From NCBI RefSeq assembly GCF_014066305.1, contig NW_023501076.1, positions 186,001-250,000 on the forward strand: a DNA stretch of 64,000 bases. The letters run 5' to 3'. The notes under the pieces were generated by a model, which made no database searches, was not told where the DNA came from, and saw only the letters and a program-made list of their open reading frames with translations. Numbering within the stretch: the stretch's first letter is position 1; the number at the start of each line of letters is the position of its first letter. Source of the stretch: Letharia columbiana (Eukaryota; Ascomycota; Lecanoromycetes; Lecanorales; Parmeliaceae). Both the position numbers and the translations under genes were made by a program. Below, one piece after another: positions 55,864 through 64,000 of the stretch.

Positions 55864-57584
55864 TGCGAGTAGGTGAGACTTGAATTGTAATAGGACAGGC
55901 GGCGGGAGATCGGTTTCTCTACAAATCTAAAAGTGAAAAATCTTGGACAAGGCGGTTGGCGTGCTTGGCGCGCCTACTGTTCATGAGTTTTGGCATGGGT
56001 TGGGCATTGGGCACGAGAGGGAGGATATGCTTGCTTAATGCTGAATCCTTCATTGGACGGAAACATATAGGCACGGTTCACACCAAATTTCAACCTCGAC
56101 CCTATCGACCTATTCTAATAATAGAGTACTGAATTTAAGCTTCATTCTGCTTTAAAGCGGAGCACCCCAGAGATATTCTGCCACATGCAAGTACTCTTAG
56201 CGACTGTCAGACAGTGACGATCCTCGAAAGTCAAAGAGACATCAATCATGAATACAATCCTTTTTCTCATGTCTCTAACCGAGTGATTTGCTCCTCCAAA
56301 GAAGATTGGCAAGTCCTTGAGACGGCCATGGCGATAGGCATACCGAAGATGATAGTCGTAACCTCTTACTCTGAATCTTCTTTCTTCATCGGAAAAGACC
56401 CCGAAATACGGGTCTCCGAATAAAGTGCATCCCTAGTCATAGTGGGCCAATAACAGCCACTGCTTCGGAAACCCCCCGGAAGGCAATCTGTATCCCGGGT
56501 CTTTGGAAAGCAAACCTAGGTCACCGTTCCCTGCCTTCTTCTTTCAAGACGGAATGGGAGTTCACGGACAGGTCTGAGGAAAGAAGGTCACCAAAAGAGG
56601 TTCGGAGAAAAAGCGGAGCACGGACCGCCGTGACGGTGTGACCTGAGGAGCGGAGCGGCATCGGCTAACTTTGCCACGCGCTAAAACCTGCCGGGGCTTC
56701 CTCGGCTCTCAAGATGGCGGCTGGGGTGATTGCAAGGAGGCACGGAAGCTATGAGCAGAGCACGGAACAACTTCTGTAGGAGCTATAATATTTTATTATT
56801 TTTCGGGCTTAATTATCAAATGCTCAGTGACGAATTTGCTCTATGCACTACACATGGTCAATTCAAAGCTTAAGTAAAAGGTACATCTTGTTGCTGTTCA
56901 GTTACGTACCCTTCACGTCTCGTCCCCCCAGTGCATGCATTTTTCCCCACCGCGGAAAATAACAAGCTCTGCGGATTGACGCCATCTATTTTTATACTCA
57001 GCCTTCCCAAATCGCGCATTGGAACGCTTAGAACGCTTGGATCCCAGCATGCACAATTAAACTCACGAGGGGCTGGCCCGGCCGGACTTTGCAGAGGAAG
57101 CTGCATTGGAGGGATCCTACTGCACCCACCTTCCTTTTTTGGACCGCTAAATCTTGGCTGGATCTTCGGCAGGCACACCTTGTCAGAAGGGTTAAGGCGG
57201 TGCGACATTCACGCCTGCAGACTCACGACGGAAAAATGTGGAGATAACCACAATCTGGGAATGTATAGGGTTGGTCCCTATCCCCGACCATGTCCGATAG
57301 CAGGCCCACTTTCGACGCTCATGCCTCCGAGAATGAGGGGGCCGGCGAAAGGAAGCCTGCCACGATTAACGTTCGTTTTGGGTCGCGGGCATAGCTGTCA
57401 GCTCTGTCAGCTTCCTAAATCGTGCAGAAACCTCCATCGTGCAAGAGCGACGGATTCTTAGCGCCTCTTGTTAAATAGGACTCGATTCCTTTATTACGAT
57501 GTCTTCCTTCCTTGCTATCTTCCCTCTACCATCTTCCTACCAGTATAACCTTTTCCGTAGCTGTTACTCTCGTTTTCACACAGC
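55864..57584. other. Intergenic region
   Basis: 1.7 kb with no supported gene. The frames at 56214-56423, 56870-57208 and 56931-57461 lack features. The last few hundred bases should be the sedolisin promoter. Confidence 0.5.
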
Positions 57585-59769
57585 ATGTTTACCAAGCACA
57601 CTCTTCCGGCGGCAAGCCTATGGCTCTCGCTCACTCTTTCCACCTTCGCCGCCATACACGAGCAATTGGCCACCATCCCTCTTGGATGGAAGCAAGTTGG
57701 GGCTCCCGCTGAAAACGATACCATGATCCTGCAGATTGCCTTGGCACAACAAAATCTCGATCAATTGGACGCCAAAATCATGGCTGTCTCCACCCCTGGC
57801 AGTGCTTCTTACGGGCAATATATGGACGGCGATGCTGTCGCTGCTATGCTCGCGCCATCAGCTGATGCGAGTCCTGCGGTCTTGGCTTGGCTGAAAGGGG
57901 CTGGTGTCACCAACGCATACAGTGATGGCGCAAATGTGAACTTCTCAACTACAGTCAACCTGGCGAATAGTCTTCTTAGCACCACATTCAGTTACTATGA
58001 AAATGCCGGCATTCAGAAGCTGCGAACGATCGGATACTCCGTTCCGGACGACCTCCAGACTCACATCGATCTCATCACGCCTACTACGTACTTCGGAAAA
58101 ACAGTACCTCAGATTCCAGTACCAAAAATGGTTCCCCGGGTGGGGAAACTTTCTCCCCGCTACTTCAATGGTAGCACCAATAGTACCACCAATGACACTA
58201 TCGATGCTAGCTGTGTTACTTTGATCACGCCAACCTGTCTCAAAGAGCTATATAACATCAACTATACGCCTGATCCCAAATCCGGAAGCAAGATCGGGTT
58301 TGGAAGTTTCCTGAATCAGTCTGCTCGCACGCAAGATCTTTCTCTTTTCCAGACAGCGCAAGATATTCCTCAGCAAGGATTCTCCGTTCAGCTCATCAAC
58401 GGAGGTATCAATGATCAAGCCATCGACGACAACCATGGAGAAGCCGATCTTGATGTCGAGTACATAAGTGGAATTAGCCACCCGCTTCCAATTATCAGCT
58501 TCATCACTGGAGGATCACCGTCAGTCTCACAACAAATAACGTTCAGGACGGGCAGTAGCATGCTGATGTTGATCTAGCCCTTTCATCCCCAATCTGGATG
58601 AGCCGACTGCTGCAGACAACGAAAACGAGCCGTATCTCAATTACTACCAGTACCTGCTGTCGCAACCGAATAGCGCGCTGCCAAACGTCATTACCAACTC
58701 CTATGGAGATGACGAGCAAGTAAGCAGTCTATTTCGGTTTACCGCCAATCTGTTTGTTCGCTAACACGATTGCGCAGACTGTGCCGGAGAAATACGCCAA
58801 GCGAGTTTGCTACATGATTGGCCAACTAGGTCTAAGAGGGATCTCCGTTCTCGAATCTGCAGGTGATACGGGTACGTGGACCATCATTCGAGATGCCATT
58901 CTATCATGATCCCGACCAGGATCATCCACTAACCCACTCCGCAGGCGTCGGTGCACCCTGTCAATCCAACGACGGCAAAAAGACACCACAGTTTACGCCT
59001 CAATTCCCAGGCACATGTCCTTACATCACCGCAGTCGGCGGTACTCAATCGATCGAGCCCGAGATCGCCTGGGTCGCCGGCTCCGGAGGCTTCAGCAATT
59101 ACTTCCCTCGCCCTGAGTACCAAGCAGCCGCGGTATCCACCTACCTGAATGACCACATCAGCGCAGCTACCAAAGACTACTTCAGCGCTTTCACCAACTT
59201 CGCCAACCGCGGGTTCCCAGATGTTTCGGCCCATAGCTTGACCCCTGAGTACGTCCTTTTTGCTTGCTTTTCCCACTCCCCCCTCTTGCAACTGGCGCGG
59301 TTTCCGAACACGTTCCACCGCTAAATATAGTGCCATTACAGCTACGCCGTAGTAGTCAACGCAGCAGCCGATCTCTCCGGTGGCACCTCGGCCGCAGCCC
59401 CTGTCTTCTCCTCCGTTATCGCCCTTCTCAACGACGCCCGCTTCAGAGCCGGAAAGCCACCCCTTGGTTTCCTCAACCCATGGCGTAAGTCCATATCCTT
59501 GAGGGAGACACCTCTATTCCATCACACGAGGACGTGAGACGCTGACACCCTTATCTTCAGTGTACGCAATCGGCTTCACAGGCCTCACAGACATCACCGG
59601 TGGTCAAAGCGTCGGCTGCAACGGCATCGATGGCCAAACGGGGGCGCCGGTCCCAGGGGGCAGCATCATCCCGTACGCGAGCTGGAACGCAACGGAAGGG
59701 TGGGATCCGGTCACGGGACTAGGCGTGCCGAATTTCGAGAAGTTGTTGGCTCTGGCGCTGAACTTTTAG
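57585..59769 (+). CDS. Secreted sedolisin-family serine-carboxyl protease (S53)
   Basis: Exons 57585-58519, 58578-58719, 58778-58871, 58945-59248, 59342-59484 and 59561-59769 give 608 residues. All junctions keep frame. A signal peptide ([17 protein letters not shown]) precedes a pro-region (about residues 20-200; [20 protein letters not shown]). The catalytic domain has [10 protein letters not shown] (Glu and Asp of the catalytic triad), ESAGDTGVGAPCQ (oxyanion Asp) and [16 protein letters not shown] (nucleophile Ser). [11 protein letters not shown] and [13 protein letters not shown] form the C-terminal calcium-binding region. It should be an acid-active endo- or tripeptidyl peptidase released after autocatalytic loss of the propeptide. 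Several NST/NGS sites suggest glycosylation. It is complete and stands next to the AT-rich block. A 20-codon extension past the first donor is intronic. Confidence 0.93.
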
Positions 59770-60224
59770 CGGAGTTGGCATGATTGGTAAATAACGTTGA
59801 ATGGCTAATCCTGGGTAACAACGCATTAATGACATGGGAGGTTTGTGTGTTTGCGTAAATACATGATGTACTAGTTAATTGATTAGTTGGATGAGAGTGT
59901 ACAAACCTAGACAGTGATGCTGCTGGCGCTTCTATGAGTAAATAAGGCTGGCTGTTCTATGCATGTTGGGGGATATTACTGATATTCAGAACAACTATAT
60001 AAGTAGTGCGCGGCGAGATTGTCTCTCTTACTCGTTCAACGATCCCCATCTCCGCGCTCAGTGTTCTCATCCTCACGCTCCACACACATACACACACATA
60101 GGGCACACATGGTCTGTGAACGATCAATCACACCCGTCCCGACGCCGAGACAACAGCTGAATAGAAGCCCGAAGAGACATGTCCGTACCCCGGCGTTGAA
60201 GAAAATTGCGTGCCTATGGCATCT
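59770..60224. other. Intergenic region
   Basis: Contains a short CACACA run near 60085; otherwise nothing seen. Confidence 0.5.
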
Positions 60225-60640
60225 CGAATCTGGTAGTTTTCTGTGTACTGGTATAGGGATTTGAACCTGGAAGGTTCTGTGTACAGGGATATAGAATCTG
60301 GAAGGTATTTGTGTATAGGAATAGGGATGTTGAACCTGGAAGCTATCTGGATATTAGTATAGGGATATTGGACCTGGTAGTTATCTGTTACTAGTATAGG
60401 GATATTAAATTTAATAGCTATTTATATATAGGGATATTAAACTTAATAGCTATCTATATATTAATATAGAAATATTAAATTTAAAAGCTATTTATATATA
60501 AAAATATTAAATCTAAAAGCTATTTATATATAGGGATATAATTTAATAGCTATCTATATATAGAAATATTAAATCTAAAAGCTATCTATATACGAGGACG
60601 TAGACCTAATAGCTATCGTATTTACTAGAATTGCAATCTA
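60225..60640. repeat. Minisatellite of about 30-35 bp, first block
   Basis: Repeating words such as ATAGGGATATTGAACCTGGA and AGCTATCTGTATAT. The left end retains G/C; toward the right the same unit becomes ATATTAAATTTAATAGCTAT. Two further blocks of the same unit lie at 61780-61945 and 63450-63725. Confidence 0.85.
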
Positions 60641-60665
60641 CTAAATTTGCAATCTATTAGATTTG

Positions 60666-61412
60666 CTACTGGCCGAAAGATATGGTATATCCCATGAAAT
60701 ATTCCATACCAAGTGATATTATACCGTACCCGGGTATGGTATAAGTAGAGTCGGTAATTTTTTTTTCTGGTATGGGTTCGGATCTTCGGTATTTATCTGT
60801 GAATCATACCATAATATAGTATTATATGGGATATCCCGATTAAGATTTCTATATTTAGAAGTATAAGTAATATTTTGCAACCATGGCTACTACTACCATG
60901 GCTACCACTATTATAGTATCACTCCCATGACTACCACTACCGTGGCTGCCACTACCATAGCTACTACATAATAGTAGGCTTTTCAATAATAAATAGTAGC
61001 AGCTATGATAGTGGCAGCCATGGTAGGTGCCATGATAGTGGCCCAGCCATGATAGGCAGCCATGATAGTGGCAGCCATGGTAGGCAGCCATGGTAGTGGC
61101 AGCTATGGTAGTGGTAGCCATGGTAGTAGTAGCTATGGTAGTGGTAGCCATGGTAATAGTAGCCATGATTAGCCAGAATGATGACCAGAATAGCTACTTA
61201 TACTTCTAAATATAGAAATCCCAACCGGGATATCCCATACATATCCCATACCATGGTATGATCCCACAGATATACCATACCGTGGGATATCCCCCAAGAT
61301 CCCATACCATACCAGGTATGGGATCATGCAAATCTCAATAACCCATACCAGTGCCAGAGTATGGTATAGCAGGTCAATATCCCATACCATACCATACCTT
61401 TTCGGCCAGTAG
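60666..61412. mobile_element. Foldback DNA element, copy 2
   Basis: 747 bp ending in inverted TACTGGCCGAAA and TTTCGGCCAGTA. It has the same arm-core-arm order and orientation as copy 1 but without the 552-bp insertion. The right arm keeps words such as CATACCGTGGGATATCCC little changed, while the left arm has decayed more. AGATTTGC/AGAATTTGC words beside the ends suggest a target duplication of 8-9 bp. It has no coding capacity. Confidence 0.78.
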
Positions 61413-61779
61413 AATTTGCAATCTCTAAAACTTAATCTTTATAATTTATTATTTCACAACATTATAATAAAAATTGAAAAAATTCGAAAAGAATATAAAA
61501 TGCGATTTTTATAGTTTTAAGAATTTTTAAAATCGAGATAATAATAATTAATTTATATAATAGCGTAATAAACTTTAATAATTATATCTTAATATATTTT
61601 TATATAACTTTATTAATTTAAGCTTAATTATAAAAAAAACTAAAACTATAATTATTATTTTTATATTCTTTTAACTTTTTTTTCTATCTTTTAATTATAT
61701 TATTATAAAATAATAAATTATAAGAATTAGATTTTAAAGATTATAAATTCTAATAGATTATAATTCTAGTAAATACGAG

Positions 61780-61945
61780 TATCTATATATAGGAATATTG
61801 AATTTAATAGCTATTTATATATGGAAATATTAAATCTAATAGCTATCTATATATTAATATAGAGATATTAAATTTAATAGCTATTTATATATTAATATTT
61901 AATATAGAGATATTAAATTTAATAGCTATCTATATAAAGTAAATT
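61780..61945. repeat. Minisatellite, second block
   Basis: The AT-rich version of the unit in 60225-60640 (TATTAAATTTAATAGCTATT). Confidence 0.8.
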
Positions 61946-62530
61946 ACCGAATTATACTTCGAAAGTACGAATTCTTATCGAATTATACCCTAACGAGTAA
62001 AGGCCTATGAATTAAATTCATAATCATTTTTTTAATTAGGGCTATCCGACTGTCGAGCGATCTTTGATGAGCGAACTTTGGTAAGCGATATTTGAATTCC
62101 TTGCGCTTTAATAATTATAAGACTAAATTTCAAAATCTTTAAAATTCGGAAGCACAAACAGCGCTTCAAAATTAAAAAAAACCTCAAATTTTAATAGAAA
62201 ACAAAAAATCTATGTGTCAATAATATACACCTATTTTTTTGATAAGGGAGGCGTGATAGGCTGGCTGTTAGAATAAGTAACAGTTTCGTTAAGAATGGCA
62301 ACGAGAATATTAAAGGCTAATTCAACAATAAAAGAATTTATAAACTTACTTTTACTTATAGAAATATAGATAATACTAATTATAGAACTATATAATTGAA
62401 ATAATCTTCTTAAAATCTCTTCTTATTAAGTTCTCGTCGATAACTTAAATCGTTAAGATTATTACTTATTCTAATAGTTAGTTTAATAAAAGAGCGAGAT
62501 TTTAATAATTACGATATTACTACTTATATA

Positions 62531-62620
62531 TAAAGTATATATATATAAAGTATATATATATAAAGTATATATATATAAAGTATATATATATAAAGTATAT
62601 ATATATAAAGTATATAGTAG
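62531..62620. repeat. 15-bp satellite TAAAGTATATATATA
   Basis: Six near-identical head-to-tail copies starting at 62531. Confidence 0.9.
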
Positions 62621-62999
62621 CGATATTACTATATATATATAAGATATATAATTATAATATTACTATATATATAATAGCGATAATAATATATACTTAGATA
62701 TATTATCGAAGTTATTCGTTTATAAAACGATAATAAGTATTAAGAGAATTATAAAGAAGAAAATAAGCGATCTTATAATTTAGCTAATCGAGTAAATTAG
62801 TATATACGTAATTATATAAAATATCGTATATAGATTATAAAGCTATTTAAGAAATTTATTAAAATGCTAGAAATGCCAAGAATGCCAAGAGTTTTAGCGT
62901 ATGTTTAGGACTTTCGATAATAACCTCCGTACTGTATTATTATCGATCTTCCTATATTAATTACACTTAAATATAGATATTTGGTATTTTCTGCTTGGG

Positions 63000-63320
63000 T
63001 TGATTTGATAGTTGTAGTAACCTAACTAAGGGTATCCGATCTGGCTTATTCGATCTGAAATTTTCTCCGACCGTATTCGTGGACTTCTTGCCTAAAACAT
63101 CAGACGAAGCCGTGGGCGATTTCGAGCCGGGGTGTCTGCCTTCGCTGCGACCCCCTTTCGGTCCCGTGGCCCGTAGCCCCCGAAGGAATTTCCTACTACG
63201 CTGCGGAACGGGCGGGTAAGCTTCGGGGTTAAACCCCACCCCGAACCCCCCGTTCGCAGCGTATACCACCGTTTCTAATCAAGTCGATGATAGCTTATCG
63301 CTATCATTACCTTCATTAAC
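63000..63320. other. GC-rich hairpin island within AT-rich block
   Basis: About 300 bp of ordinary to high GC with a strong inverted repeat: CGCTGCGGAACGGGCGGGT near 63199 pairs with ACCCCCCGTTCGCAGCG near 63262, and GGGGTTAAACCCC forms an inner hairpin. A 100-codon minus frame spans it but has no recognisable motif. It was either inserted after RIP or escaped it. Confidence 0.6.
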
Positions 63321-63449
63321 CCTCTCTTGAGTATTTTTTTCAATATCCTAGATGGATTTCATTATCTTATATTTATAATTTAATATGTTATTTGTAATTT
63401 TGTTCATAAATTTTACTTTAAGATTGAATTAGTAATTGCCCTATCTATA

Positions 63450-63725
63450 TACGAGGATATTAAATTTAATAACTATCTATATATAGGGACGTAAAATCTA
63501 ATAGCTATCTATATATAGGAATATTAAACTTAAAAGCTATCTATATATAGGGATATTAAATTTAATAGCTATTTATATATGGGGATATGAAATCTAAAAG
63601 CTATCTAAGTACGGGGATATTAAATCTAATAGTTATCTATATATTAATATAGGGATATTAAACCTAATAATTATCTGTAGATAGAACGTGAACCTGAATG
63701 CTATCTGTATATAGGAATATTAAAT
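63450..63725. repeat. Minisatellite, third block
   Basis: About nine copies of the same unit (AGGGATATTAAATCTAATAG), with intermediate decay. Confidence 0.8.
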
Positions 63726-64000
63726 CGGGATTATTCATCCCCAACTATGATTTTATTCTCCCCTCTTACTTTTCTACCCCTTACCAAAATAGGTTTTTGT
63801 GTTGGTTTTGGGTTGATTTGTAGTTGTCTTTTTTTTTAGTTCTTTTTTGAGTATAAAATGTGATACCATCACTTGTATTGTTATCCCTTACCTTAAATCA
63901 TTAGGGGTATTTAGGTGTTCCGCTACCTCCCCAACTGTTGTCCCAGTTACCGCTAAGGGTTGAATAGGGGTGTTTATAATTCACGCTGCGCTCCCCGGGG

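Larger units (their letters stand above)
61413..64000. other. AT-rich, RIP-like block at right edge
   Basis: TA-dense DNA without genes. It contains minisatellite blocks, a 15-bp satellite and a GC-rich island, listed separately. Nothing coding is visible apart from a doubtful 100-codon frame in the island. Confidence 0.8.

Overview
The window reads as nuclear DNA of a filamentous ascomycete. Most genes carry short (about 45-100 nt) GT-AG introns with CTAAC/CTGAC-type branch sites. The proteins are typical of Pezizomycotina: a Zn2Cys6 regulator, a SAT4/rhodopsin-type membrane protein, a sedolisin, a Clr5-ankyrin protein, an NmrA-like oxidoreductase and F-box-like small-ORF families. Two blocks (about 15.9-22.06 kb and 60.3-64.0 kb) are extremely AT-rich, TA-dense and almost free of ORFs, which is what repeat-induced point mutation (RIP) leaves behind. 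The species cannot be fixed from the sequence; a leotiomycete or dothideomycete is a guess.

Left gene block, 1-15.9 kb: a secreted protein (4534-5377), a PPIL1-type cyclophilin (6258-6884), the wreck of a Cys-rich membrane protein (about 7.1-7.8 kb), a Zn2Cys6 transcription factor (8314-10088), a DUF7702-like membrane protein (10507-11574, minus) and a secreted protein with two matching Cys-rich modules (13808-14658, minus). Nothing is recognisable in 1-4.5 kb.

First AT-rich block: a degraded LTR element (16058-20342, 5-bp target duplication AATAG) is interrupted by a foldback DNA element (about 16656-17973), which is itself interrupted by a 552-bp inverted-repeat element (17229-17780). The block closes with a 47-bp inverted repeat (22058-22185).

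Middle block, 22.2-60.2 kb: housekeeping genes (RRP43, signal peptide peptidase, NAA50-like acetyltransferase) lie among accessory genes. The accessory genes include a tandem F-box-like pair, a protein with two C2HC zinc modules, a small PPxY membrane protein, an 1151-residue Clr5-ankyrin protein, a nine-exon SAT4-type membrane protein, a small secreted precursor with two WWCxTHxC repeats and dibasic sites, an NmrA-like oxidoreductase and a sedolisin. At least six genes in this block are broken by frameshifts or in-frame stops, several of which fit C-to-T change.

Right AT-rich block: three stretches of one roughly 30-35-bp minisatellite, a second copy of the foldback element (60666-61412) in the same orientation as the first, a 15-bp satellite and an isolated GC-rich hairpin island (63.0-63.3 kb). 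All gene models with introns were built by hand from splice signals and reading-frame continuity; exon coordinates are given in each entry.
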